Source: Thermofilaceae archaeon
GTDB taxonomy: Archaea; Thermoproteota; Thermoprotei; Thermofilales; Thermofilaceae
DNA: 32,892 bases
Assembly: GCA_026986905.1 (NCBI GenBank)
Contig: JALSNQ010000016.1
Span: 1-32,892, forward strand
Reading direction: 5' to 3'
Under the pieces are notes generated by a model. It made no database searches. It saw nothing but the letters and a program-made list of their open reading frames with translations, and was not told the DNA's origin. This document shows positions 1 to 6,702 of this stretch, piece by piece. A program made the translations under genes and the position numbers. The first letter of the stretch is position 1, and every line of letters starts with the position of its first letter.

Positions 1-2
1 AA

Positions 3-152
3 GGCTTCGGGTCAAGCGATTGTAGGAGGGGCTGCAGGTCCCATTTGCTCAAGTGCCCGTGTGGCGGTTGTAGCAGGTGCCTAGAGGAGGTGGTCGAGGC
101 GTTTAAGAAGGCGGATCTCGAGCCCCGAGTCCTCCAAATAGCCAGAAAATAA
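3..152 (+). CDS. queC: C-terminal end of probable 7-cyano-7-deazaguanine synthase (QueC), 5' truncated by window
   Basis: Only the last 49 codons are inside the window, in the frame starting at base 3 and ending with TAA. The visible tail has cysteines spaced C-x8-C-x2-C-x2-C (with two further Cys), followed by an amphipathic helix reading EEVVEAFKKADLEP. Exactly this spacing forms the zinc site at the C terminus of QueC/ExsB, the ATP-dependent enzyme that makes preQ0, precursor of archaeosine in archaeal tRNA. The N-terminal PP-loop that would prove this lies outside the window, so the call rests on the zinc site alone. The gene faces the next one tail to tail, 28 bases apart. Confidence 0.55.
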   Translation, partial: GFGSSDCRRGCRSHLLKCPCGGCSRCLEEVVEAFKKADLEPRVLQIARK

Positions 153-171
153 AAAATAAATAAAAAAGGGT
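146..171 (-). terminator. T-rich terminator tract of the following minus-strand gene
   Basis: Read on the minus strand, the 30 bases after the stop of the gene ending at 181 are nearly all T with scattered A (two runs of six T). Archaeal RNA polymerase terminates on such tracts without a hairpin. The tract also overlaps the stop of the convergent queC-like gene. Confidence 0.5.
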
Positions 172-180
172 AAAATTCCT

Positions 181-786
181 TTAGGCGAAGGTAACCTTCC
201 TGTCCTTTAGACTCCTGTTGAGTAGATCCGCGTGCTCCAGCGTTACCTGGTACTCGGTGAGTTTCTTTAGGCTTAGGCTCGGTATCTCAACCTTGTTGAC
301 GTACACCTTGCCCTCGTCGAAGCCCACCGTGTACACGTAGACGTTCCTCTCGCCGAGGTACTTCTCGACGGCCTTGCTCTTGAGCGCCTCCTTGAGGCCT
401 CCGGCGGCGAATATTCTGACGTGCACCACTATGTCTCCACCCACGCCAGCCTTAGCCATGGCCTTCAGGAGGTTCACGAAGATCTTCTTGGTCTCCTCTA
501 TGGGGGTCTCGCCGCCGAACTGTAGCAGCACTACTTGTGCTCCAAACTCTTTGAGCCTCTCAGCTATCTTCTCCTCGTTGCCCTTCTCTACAAGGAAGTG
601 GTATGTGACGCCGCCGTTGAGGGTGAGGAAAGTGGCCTCTGTCGCGGTAGCTATAGCTGTGCATATTATGTTCTTCTGAGCGACAACTGCTAGCTTGTTT
701 ACGCCTAGGTCCGCGATCGCCTTGCCTACGAGCCTCCCGGTCAGGGTCCTCAGGTATATTTCCTCTTCAAACGTTGTGAGGGGCAT
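181..786 (-). CDS. conserved-looking protein of unknown function, about 201 aa
   Basis: I do not recognise this family. The protein is a soluble alternation of helices and strands with two glycine-rich turns (LNGG near residue 58; FGGETP near 91) and a region around 115-125 rich in Gly and Val. No signal peptide, membrane segment or obvious catalytic motif is visible. The open frame could start at TTG 882, giving 233 aa, but I prefer ATG 786. It is preceded by GGTGAT at 793-798, a classic archaeal ribosome site, and by an AT-rich TATA-like box at 821-830 that would place the transcript start near 800. The first 32 codons of the longer version would overlap that promoter. Confidence 0.6.
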   Translation of the reverse strand: MPLTTFEEEIYLRTLTGRLVGKAIADLGVNKLAVVAQKNIICTAIATATEATFLTLNGGVTYHFLVEKGNEEKIAERLKEFGAQVVLLQFGGETPIEETKKIFVNLLKAMAKAGVGGDIVVHVRIFAAGGLKEALKSKAVEKYLGERNVYVYTVGFDEGKVYVNKVEIPSLSLKKLTEYQVTLEHADLLNRSLKDRKVTFA

Positions 787-820
787 CAGGCTATCACCAT
801 CCACGTGTATGACACTGTCA

Positions 821-830
821 TAATAAATAT
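821..830 (-). promoter_or_regulatory. TATA-like box for the gene starting at 786
   Basis: The minus strand reads ATATTTATTA here, about 25 bases before a predicted transcript start near 800. The resulting leader of about 14 bases would carry the GGTGAT site at 793-798, which supports ATG 786 as the start. Confidence 0.4.
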
Positions 831-893
831 CTTTATGTAATAATCTAGACAGGCGGTTGGCGAAAACATTCCAGGGGCACAAAAATTTTTCCT

Positions 894-2144
894 TTAAGGC
901 TTAAATCCCAAGAATTCCTCCGCCGACAGGGAGAAGATGCCCTCCAGAACCCTCCGCCTCACATCGCCTGGTGGCTCGGGCTCCTTAACTATCCTTCCGT
1001 CAACCATGTATGTTTCGAGGAGAGGCTTCATGTCGCCTCCACATCTCGGGCATCGTGGAGGCTCCGCGTCCAGTGGTGCAACCAGGTCTACGTGGCAGCG
1101 AGGACACCTATACACCTGTTTTCTCCCGGAGAACTTGCCCCTCTTGGAGAGGGGTATCCACCTGCCATCTATGTTTACGGCGGTAATATCGAGTGCGTAG
1201 TCTACAGGCTTTGCAGCCGCTATCGAGGCGCCTACACCGAACGCTTCGGCGCCGGCTTCGATTAGGCGGGGAATCTTGTACTCGTCCAGGCCGCCGGAGA
1301 CGACTATTTTTACATGCCTACACCCGTTTACGTCGAGCTTCCATCTAACCTCCCTTATGATATCAGTGAAGTCGCCCCTCCTGCTGCTGGGCGTATCAAG
1401 CCTAACTCCCCAAAGCCTTTTTCCGAGCAATTTGCACGCCTCCACAGCCTCCTCGGTCTCGTCGCAGAACGTATCCACCAGTGCTATCCTCTTCACCTCC
1501 GGCTCTACGTGCTTGTCGAAGGCTTTCCACGCAAGCCTGTGGTCACCGCGGCGCGCCCTGAATATGATCATGAGGCTGTGGGGCATCGTTCCCGTCGGCT
1601 TTATTCCTATCCGCTCGGCCCCCGCGACCGCCGAGACGCCGTCGGCCCCTCCGATATAGGCGTAGTATTCTACGAAGGGCGCTAGGGCGGGGTGCTGCCT
1701 CCTCGCCCCGAAGGATAGGACCACCTTGTCGCCTGCAGCCCGCTTCACCCTAGCAGCCTTGGTCGCTATGCCGCTAGCGGAGCCCGCGAAGCCGAGGAGC
1801 GGAGTCTCGAGCTCTAGGAAGTCGCCGTACCTTCCCTCTATAGTGAGGAGCGGTATTTTCACCCCTGAGGCGTCTCTCGGCCTGAATATCTCCCCCTCGG
1901 GGAAGGAGCGGATCGTCACGGGCCTTCCTTCGAAGAGTTTAAGTATCTCGCGTAGACCGGCGTAGACCGCCCAGGGATAGTTCTCCGGCAGCGCGCTGAC
2001 GGTCATCTCCATGTGGACGAGAGTGTCGGCCAGGCCCTCTCCCTCAAGTATCTTCTTTGTCCTGAGGAAGTATACGTCCGTCGTTTTTCCTTTCTTAACC
2101 TCATCGTACTCTGCGTATAAGAAGCGCGGATTCCCGCCTCCCAG
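894..2144 (-). CDS. pncB: nicotinate phosphoribosyltransferase, probable CTG start
   Basis: This enzyme joins nicotinate to PRPP to make nicotinate mononucleotide in NAD salvage. Family features are the N-terminal GKTTDVYFLRT segment, the SFGARRQHP segment, the GTMPHS loop, LVDTFCDE, the VSGGLDEYKI phosphate-binding region, and a C-terminal zinc ribbon with two CPRC pairs. The conserved N terminus lies upstream of the first ATG (2012) and continues to about 2130, yet that stretch has no ATG, GTG or TTG in frame. The frame is closed by TGA at 2151-2153. The only near-cognate start with a ribosome site is CTG at 2142-2144, six bases after GGTGA (2151-2155), giving 416 aa. A sequencing indel in the G-rich stretch 2133-2142, with GTG 2154 as start, is the alternative. 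The gene follows a regulator gene by about 25 bases on the same strand, so they are probably cotranscribed. Confidence 0.85.
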   Translation of the reverse strand: MGGGNPRFLYAEYDEVKKGKTTDVYFLRTKKILEGEGLADTLVHMEMTVSALPENYPWAVYAGLREILKLFEGRPVTIRSFPEGEIFRPRDASGVKIPLLTIEGRYGDFLELETPLLGFAGSASGIATKAARVKRAAGDKVVLSFGARRQHPALAPFVEYYAYIGGADGVSAVAGAERIGIKPTGTMPHSLMIIFRARRGDHRLAWKAFDKHVEPEVKRIALVDTFCDETEEAVEACKLLGKRLWGVRLDTPSSRRGDFTDIIREVRWKLDVNGCRHVKIVVSGGLDEYKIPRLIEAGAEAFGVGASIAAAKPVDYALDITAVNIDGRWIPLSKRGKFSGRKQVYRCPRCHVDLVAPLDAEPPRCPRCGGDMKPLLETYMVDGRIVKEPEPPGDVRRRVLEGIFSLSAEEFLGFKP

Positions 2145-2150
2145 GAGTCG

Positions 2151-2155
2151 TCACC
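2151..2155 (-). promoter_or_regulatory. ribosome binding site GGTGA before CTG start
   Basis: The minus strand reads CGGTGACGACTC then CTG. The spacing of six bases is what archaeal Shine-Dalgarno sites show elsewhere in this window. The site supports translation starting at the non-canonical CTG of the nicotinate phosphoribosyltransferase. Confidence 0.45.
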
Positions 2156-2169
2156 GGGAGAATATAGCG

Positions 2170-2472
2170 CTACGCGGTATAGATATTGTTACCCTTTCCC
2201 CACTCCTCTAGGGATGCGTGCATGCCGAAGCCTCCGCGGAGAAGGTATTTCTCATCAACGTAGAGTCTAAGCCTGTTACCCGTGCGCTCCTCCCTGACGA
2301 GCCCTACACGTTCCAGTATGACTATATGGCCCGATATGCTTCCGAGGCTTATGCCGAGATCCCGGGAGAGCTGCCTGATAGAGGCCCCCGGCTTCTCTAG
2401 GAGGTAGCGTATAATCCTCCTGCGTACAGGGTTTCTCAGCGCATCGCCGACGCTCAGTACTTTGCCTGGCAT
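2170..2472 (-). CDS. winged-helix transcriptional regulator (ArsR/MarR type)
   Basis: A 100-residue protein made almost wholly of one winged-helix DNA-binding domain. Helix 1 (DALRNPVRRRIIRYLLEKPG) is typical of ArsR-like regulators, followed by the helix-turn-helix SIRQLSRDLGISLGSISGHI and a wing around GLVREERTGNRLRLYV. I chose ATG 2472 because the reading frame upstream (to 2616) has no family resemblance and would overlap the divergent mevalonate kinase. The gene lies just ahead of the nicotinate phosphoribosyltransferase and is probably in the same transcript. A role in controlling NAD salvage is therefore a guess from context. No metal-binding cysteines typical of ArsR sensors are seen. 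Confidence 0.8.
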   Translation of the reverse strand: MPGKVLSVGDALRNPVRRRIIRYLLEKPGASIRQLSRDLGISLGSISGHIVILERVGLVREERTGNRLRLYVDEKYLLRGGFGMHASLEEWGKGNNIYTA

Positions 2473-2581
2473 GCACACACCCTGGAGGTTCTTGGGAAAG
2501 GGACTACGTCGGTCAAAGATAAGGTCTTCGCCGCAAAGACTTGTTATAGGGTAGGGCTGCAAAGGTATACGGGGGCCAAAG

Positions 2582-3544
2582 TTGAGGGCTGTCGCCTCAG
2601 CGCCTGGAAAAACCATACTCTTCGGCGAGCACTTCGTTGTCAGGGGTGAGCCCGCGGTGGCCGTAGCGGTGGGCCTAAGGGCACGCGTCGAGGCCGAGAT
2701 TGGGGGCGACGCGGTTGTCGTCGAGTCGAAAAACCTCGGGCTCAGGGAAAGCTTCCCCCTCCATGGAGGAGGAGAAGGCCCCCTCTATCCAGTCGCCGTA
2801 GCGGCTAGGGAGGGGCTCAGAGCGGCGAACGCTGACACCGGCGTGAGAGTAGTGGTAGATTCCCAGATACCTCCGGCCGCCGGCATGGGGAGCTCGGCCG
2901 CAGTTGCCGTGGCCACAGTCGCTGCGGTAGCCGCCGCCGCCGGCGCCGAGGTGGAGGCCGAGGAGGTCTCGCGGCTGGCGTATAGAGCTGAGGAGGTTGT
3001 ACACGGCAAGCCAAGCGGCATCGACAACACTGTTTCTGCAATGGGGGGTGCTATACTCTACGTTAAGGGGGAGGGGGCCCGCAGGCTCGACATAGACTTC
3101 TCGCCGGTGGAGCTAGTCCTCGCGGACACGGGTATCCCGAGAAACACTGGAGCCATGGTTAGGCGCGTGCTCTCACTCGCCGAGAGGCACCCAGAGGTTT
3201 TTAGCGCCATTTACCGTGCAGCCGGGCTTCTGGCACGCCGCGCCGCTGAGCTCATGGAGGCGGGGGAGTTCGAAGCGGTGGGGGAGCTAATGAACGTGAA
3301 CCACGGCCTACTCTCCTCGATAGGCGTGTCGAGGTATGAAATAGAGAGGCTGGTATACGCGGCGCGCCGGCACGGCGCTTTCGGGGCAAAGCTCACCGGC
3401 GCCGGTGGCGGAGGATTCATAGTGGCCTTAGCGCCGAGGGGGGTGGGGCGGAGGATCGCCGAGGCTTTAGGGGACGTCGCAGCTAGGGTGTACGTCGTAC
3501 CCGTGGAGGAGGAGGGCGTCAGGGTGGAGGAGAGAGATTTATAG
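2582..3544 (+). CDS. mvk: mevalonate kinase
   Basis: This GHMP kinase phosphorylates mevalonate in the archaeal isoprenoid pathway that feeds ether lipids. It has 320 residues. The N-terminal substrate region ASAPGKTILFGEH is at 5-17, the ATP-binding motif PPAAGMGSSAAVAV at 97-110, and the C-terminal GHMP motif KLTGAGGGGFIVAL near 270-283. The start is TTG 2582, chosen because the protein then begins just ahead of the conserved APGK segment. A TATA-like stretch near 2541-2549 would give a transcript starting within about 20 bases of it. It is divergent from the regulator gene at 2472 and followed after 34 bases by the next gene on the same strand. Confidence 0.93.
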   Translation: MRAVASAPGKTILFGEHFVVRGEPAVAVAVGLRARVEAEIGGDAVVVESKNLGLRESFPLHGGGEGPLYPVAVAAREGLRAANADTGVRVVVDSQIPPAAGMGSSAAVAVATVAAVAAAAGAEVEAEEVSRLAYRAEEVVHGKPSGIDNTVSAMGGAILYVKGEGARRLDIDFSPVELVLADTGIPRNTGAMVRRVLSLAERHPEVFSAIYRAAGLLARRAAELMEAGEFEAVGELMNVNHGLLSSIGVSRYEIERLVYAARRHGAFGAKLTGAGGGGFIVALAPRGVGRRIAEALGDVAARVYVVPVEEEGVRVEERDL

Positions 3545-3578
3545 CTCTATTAGGGGAGGAGATGAGAGGGCGGTAAAA

Positions 3579-3965
3579 ATGGTGCTGGGCCCAGTGAGGT
3601 TTTCCCAGAAGCGGCTCATAGCGAGGTACGGGCCTATAGGCGTGGTGGCGGCGCGGTACCTTGAAGCCGGGCTCAGCGTGCGGGTAAACCACCCTACAAG
3701 GTACGGCCCCATACATGTTTTGGCGTGGGGCCATGGCCAGCGGAGGGCCGTGGAGGTGTATAATTCTTCTAGGCCTCCCTCAAGGGAAGTCGTAGAGAAT
3801 ATCGCGGCGAAGGCTAGGCTTGTGAACGCTAAGCCGGTTCTGGTGCTCTACGGCTCAACGCCCCGACCCGTGGGCGACGCGTTGGAGGCTGCTAACAGCT
3901 TGGGGGTGGCTTTGAAGAGGATCCGCCCATCTAGGATACCGCAGGAGGTCTTCCCAAGGAAGTAA
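3579..3965 (+). CDS. unknown 128-aa protein, possible degenerate PD-(D/E)XK nuclease fold
   Basis: I do not recognise the family by name. The order of elements resembles the restriction-endonuclease-like fold of Hjc and RRP-type nucleases: an N-terminal helix (AARYLEAGLSVRVN), a strand at PIHVLAWGHG, a strand at RRAVEVYN, then a helix and the strand KPVLVLYG. If that alignment is right, the catalytic Asp is replaced by His (residue 46) and the E-x-K motif reads E-V-Y, so the protein would be inactive. This is inference. It sits between mevalonate kinase and two genuine PD-(D/E)XK nucleases (Cas4-like and NucS). The start is ATG 3579, preceded by GGGCGGT. Confidence 0.65.
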   Translation: MVLGPVRFSQKRLIARYGPIGVVAARYLEAGLSVRVNHPTRYGPIHVLAWGHGQRRAVEVYNSSRPPSREVVENIAAKARLVNAKPVLVLYGSTPRPVGDALEAANSLGVALKRIRPSRIPQEVFPRK

Positions 3966-4004
3966 ACTGTAGCGCAGGGGTATTTTCTGCTACGTTTTTT
4001 ACGG

Positions 4005-4742
4005 TTGAACATACTTCCGCCATTATATCAACGCTTTCAATATAGCCCCTATGAGCGCTTATATCTCGTGGCGTCGCTGGATATCTCGGAGGAGCTTGTA
4101 GAGAAAATGGTCTACAACGCCTTCAGGAAGGTCTGGGAGGAGAACAAGTGGACAGGCACCCCTCCCCCGAGCAAAGTCTACGTCACCGAAATCACGCAGT
4201 GCCCCCTTAAAGCGTGGCTAGCAAGAGCCATCGGGGAGAACATACGGGAAGAGAAAATGATCATACTTCTCCTAGGCGACGACGTGCACTACATAATGCA
4301 GGATAATTTTCCGCTGGGAGAGGGAGAGAAGAGGTTTGAAAAAGAGTATAACGGCGTCACCATAGTCGGCCGCGTCGACAGGCTCATGGGGGACATCATC
4401 CTAGAGTTCAAGACCGCCGCAGGCATACCGAAGGAGCCGCGCAGCCACCACGTCGATCAGATGCAGCTCTACTTCTGGCTCTCCGGGAAGGAAAGGGGGT
4501 TTATCGTCTACGTGTCGAAAACCAACGGGAAGGTGAAGGCGTTCGAGGTTAAAAGAGACGAGGAGAGGATACGCTCGCTGCTGGACAAGGCCGTGAGGCT
4601 CAGCGAGAGTCTATCCTCAAGCACGCCTCCAGAGCCCCACCTCGACGAAAGTGAGAAGTGGCAGTGCAGGTACTGCGAGTTCACCGACTACTGCCCCTAT
4701 CTGAGGAGCCGAGGAAGCGGAGAAGGCCGCCCCTCGATTTAA
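4005..4742 (+). CDS. Cas4-like PD-(D/E)XK exonuclease with iron-sulfur cluster cysteines
   Basis: This belongs to the Cas4/RecB-like family, nucleases that bind a 4Fe-4S cluster through four cysteines. Those cysteines are visible: C66 (ITQCPLKAW) and C221, C224, C230 (WQCRYCEFTDYC). The nuclease core shows H95 (GDDVHYIMQ), D125 (GRVDRLMG), E134 and K136 (LEFKTA), and the QMQLY helix at 152-156. No CRISPR array or other cas gene is in the window, so a general repair role is as likely as spacer acquisition. The start TTG 4005 is about 21 bases after a TATA-like box (3981-3987), which fits a leaderless transcript. ATG 4107 is an alternative, since the first 34 residues look poorly conserved. The last 62 bases overlap the convergent nucS gene. 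Confidence 0.85.
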   Translation: MNILPPLYQRFQYSPYERLYLVASLDISEELVEKMVYNAFRKVWEENKWTGTPPPSKVYVTEITQCPLKAWLARAIGENIREEKMIILLLGDDVHYIMQDNFPLGEGEKRFEKEYNGVTIVGRVDRLMGDIILEFKTAAGIPKEPRSHHVDQMQLYFWLSGKERGFIVYVSKTNGKVKAFEVKRDEERIRSLLDKAVRLSESLSSSTPPEPHLDESEKWQCRYCEFTDYCPYLRSRGSGEGRPSI

Positions 4743-5454
4743 GGATCCTCGCCACCATTCTAAGGTCAACCCTCCTGTATTCGAGGCCCAGTGATTCCAG
4801 CAGCGGCCGTGCGCCCTTCGCAAGCGCCGGGGCGGCTAGTATGCCGCGAACCGGGTGCCCGAGCGCCGCGGTATAATAGTCGACGTAGCGCTTCAACTGT
4901 TTAACGGCCTCCCTGGTAGCCGCGCCCTTCTTTATTTCAACGACGACGTACGTGCCGTTGGGGTCAACGAGAAGTAGATCCGCGTACCCCCTGTCGCCCA
5001 TCTTGTGCTCCTCGTCTACGAGCTTGAACCTCTCCCCCAGTATTGAGGGCTCCAAGGCTATGGCGTGCTTTATGTCCTCCTCGCTGCCCCACATCTCGAA
5101 CTCTGCCTCGTCCCTCAGCTTCCCGGTGAACAGGGCGAGCAGGTTGTAGACGTAGATATCCATGACCTCGAGGGGCTTTGCCCGGGTCGACCGGAGATGT
5201 ATCCTTCCCTCCTCCACGGTCACCGTTAGGGTGGAGCTCTGGGGCTGGTAGTTTACCGGGCTATAACCCCAAGGCCTGTGTACTATGAGCGCCCCGTCGG
5301 GCTTCAGTATGATGACGCGCTCGCCCCTCCCGAGCCTGGAGAAGGACCGCCCACTATAGTATACCTCGCAGTCGCACAGGGCTACTACCAGCTCGCCTGC
5401 CCTGTAAGCGTCCCTTATCCTCTCGGCGGCCTCCCTTAAATCCTCTCTCTTCAA
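4681..5454 (-). CDS. nucS: mismatch/branched-DNA endonuclease NucS (EndoMS)
   Basis: NucS cuts branched or mismatched DNA together with PCNA in archaea and some bacteria. The 257-residue protein has the N-terminal dimerisation and DNA-binding beta-sandwich (residues 20-120, including HRPWGYSPVNYQP) and the C-terminal nuclease domain. Catalytic residues are visible at D159 (GYADLLL), E173 and K175 (VVEIKKG), Q186 and Y190 (QLKRYVDYY). The tail is long and polar, and I see no clear PCNA-binding box. The start is TTG 5454, which overlaps the htpX stop (ATTGA) and has GGAGGA just before it, so the two genes are probably translationally coupled. Its 3' end overlaps the Cas4-like gene by 62 bases on the opposite strand. 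Confidence 0.93.
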   Translation of the reverse strand: MKREDLREAAERIRDAYRAGELVVALCDCEVYYSGRSFSRLGRGERVIILKPDGALIVHRPWGYSPVNYQPQSSTLTVTVEEGRIHLRSTRAKPLEVMDIYVYNLLALFTGKLRDEAEFEMWGSEEDIKHAIALEPSILGERFKLVDEEHKMGDRGYADLLLVDPNGTYVVVEIKKGAATREAVKQLKRYVDYYTAALGHPVRGILAAPALAKGARPLLESLGLEYRRVDLRMVARILKSRGGLLRFLGSSDRGSSR

Positions 5455-6392
5455 TCCTCCCCCCTTGCCAGGGCCTCGAGGGCCCTCAGCCTCTTCACAA
5501 TGTTGGGGTGCGTTGAGAACAGCTCCATCAGCCGGTCTGCCAGCGTCAACCTGCGCTTCGCTATCTTCTCGGCGGCCAGGTACCCTTCAAGTTCCCTGTA
5601 ATCTCTGAGAGCCGTGTCGGGATCCGCTATGAACAGCTCCTTAAATCCCATAACCCTGAGCCTGTTCCCGGAAACCTTCATTTCGGCAGTTGCCCCGACT
5701 ATCTTTGCAAGCGCGGACATTAGCCTCTTAGCCCCTATGCTGCGCATGGGGGCTAGCTCTACACTGAACCTATCCGCGTAGTACTCGCGCAGCCTGCTTA
5801 GCTGGAGCACGGCCAGCGTCATTATATAGTAGATAACCATGCTGGCTATGCCTATCAGGAGCGCCGTGTTGCCCTCCCTATCATCTCCTAGGCCGAAGAG
5901 GCTTTCACCAAGTATATAGAAGAGGGCCGGCAGAGCCGAGGCGAACGTCATGAGCTCGACGTCCCTGTGGGCTATATGGCCCAGCTCGTGGCCGAGGACG
6001 GCCTCCACTTCTTCCGTGTTGAGAACCCGTAGGAGCCCCCGGGTCACGGCGATCCTCTTTCCCGCCAGCGGTGAGCCGTAGGCGAATGCATTGGGGTAAT
6101 CAACCTCGGCGACCATGAGCTTGGGCTTCTTCTCGATACCAGCTCTACGCACGAGCCTCTCCAGGGCTTCGTAAACCGCTGGCGCATCCTCGTAGCGGAG
6201 CTCGTGGACCCCGTAGAGGGCCTGGACGATGTATGGGGAGACGAGCCACTGGGCCAGGTTAAAGGCGAGGACCGCTGTGAAGAGGACGAGGGGGGCCGTT
6301 ATGCCGATGTAGCTGAGAACCGCCGCTAGGAAAAGCGTGGTGACGCCTATTATGAACGCTAGTGTAAACAGCATTGAGAGACGGAGCCCCAT
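5451..6392 (-). CDS. htpX: HtpX-type membrane zinc metalloprotease (M48)
   Basis: This membrane protease degrades damaged or misfolded membrane proteins. The 313-residue protein has two N-terminal membrane helices (about 5-27 and 31-52), the zinc motif HELGH at 135-139, two further hydrophobic segments (about 148-166 and 178-198), and the third zinc ligand E203 in REYYAD, as in the M48 family. The active site would face the cytoplasm. ATG 6392 is supported by GGTGAT six bases upstream. The gene heads an operon with nucS. Two 15-base direct repeats lie 73-111 bases upstream. Confidence 0.92.
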   Translation of the reverse strand: MGLRLSMLFTLAFIIGVTTLFLAAVLSYIGITAPLVLFTAVLAFNLAQWLVSPYIVQALYGVHELRYEDAPAVYEALERLVRRAGIEKKPKLMVAEVDYPNAFAYGSPLAGKRIAVTRGLLRVLNTEEVEAVLGHELGHIAHRDVELMTFASALPALFYILGESLFGLGDDREGNTALLIGIASMVIYYIMTLAVLQLSRLREYYADRFSVELAPMRSIGAKRLMSALAKIVGATAEMKVSGNRLRVMGFKELFIADPDTALRDYRELEGYLAAEKIAKRRLTLADRLMELFSTHPNIVKRLRALEALARGED

Positions 6393-6702
6393 AACGAATC
6401 ACCACATCATTCATTCATGGATGACAATTAAGGCTTTAACCCAGAAAATACATTCTCAGCTATATTTCACTATATCTAGATCTAGCCATTTCATTATATC
6501 TAGCCCCTCTATGCGACATGCAGCGTACAGGCGAACCAAGCTCTGCCCGCGCGGTCCCGCTCTCCGGGGGGCTCGCCGCATCGTCCCATGCGCCGGCGTC
6601 AACGTGAGCAGTGCCTATGAGAAAAACGTCTGGGGCCTGCAACAAGCTCCTCAGCTGCGGGGTGTAATTATACCTTGGAATTCTTCTAGGGCAGGGGTGA
6701 GG
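6393..6702. other. intergenic region between htpX and the TYW1 gene
   Basis: The part next to htpX is AT-rich and holds its ribosome site, a weak TATA-like stretch (about 6422-6432) and the repeats at 6465-6503. The part from about 6520 to 6670 is GC-rich, unlike its AT-rich surroundings. It could encode a structured RNA, but I find no tRNA, SRP RNA or RNase P motif. The TYW1 frame stays open beyond its stop across this stretch. Confidence 0.4.
6465..6503. repeat. pair of 15-bp direct repeats upstream of htpX
   Basis: TTTCACTATATCTAG at 6465-6479 recurs as TTTCATTATATCTAG at 6489-6503, one mismatch, 24 bases apart centre to centre. They lie upstream of the htpX start and could be regulator sites, or simply AT-rich chance. 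Confidence 0.5.

Noticed and set aside
2152-2154. GTG at 2154 as start of a leader peptide of 17 residues ending at TGA
   Set aside because: The GTG lies inside the GGTGA ribosome site, and the peptide has no recognisable attenuator features. It is kept only as the alternative start if a frameshift exists.
4005-4742. CRISPR locus near the Cas4-like gene
   Set aside because: No regularly spaced repeats or other cas genes were seen anywhere in the window.
6460-6645. Minus-strand frame with FLIGTAHVDAG, reminiscent of the TraB-family N terminus
   Set aside because: The resemblance covers about ten residues and the rest does not fit. It is simply the continuation of the TYW1 frame past its stop.
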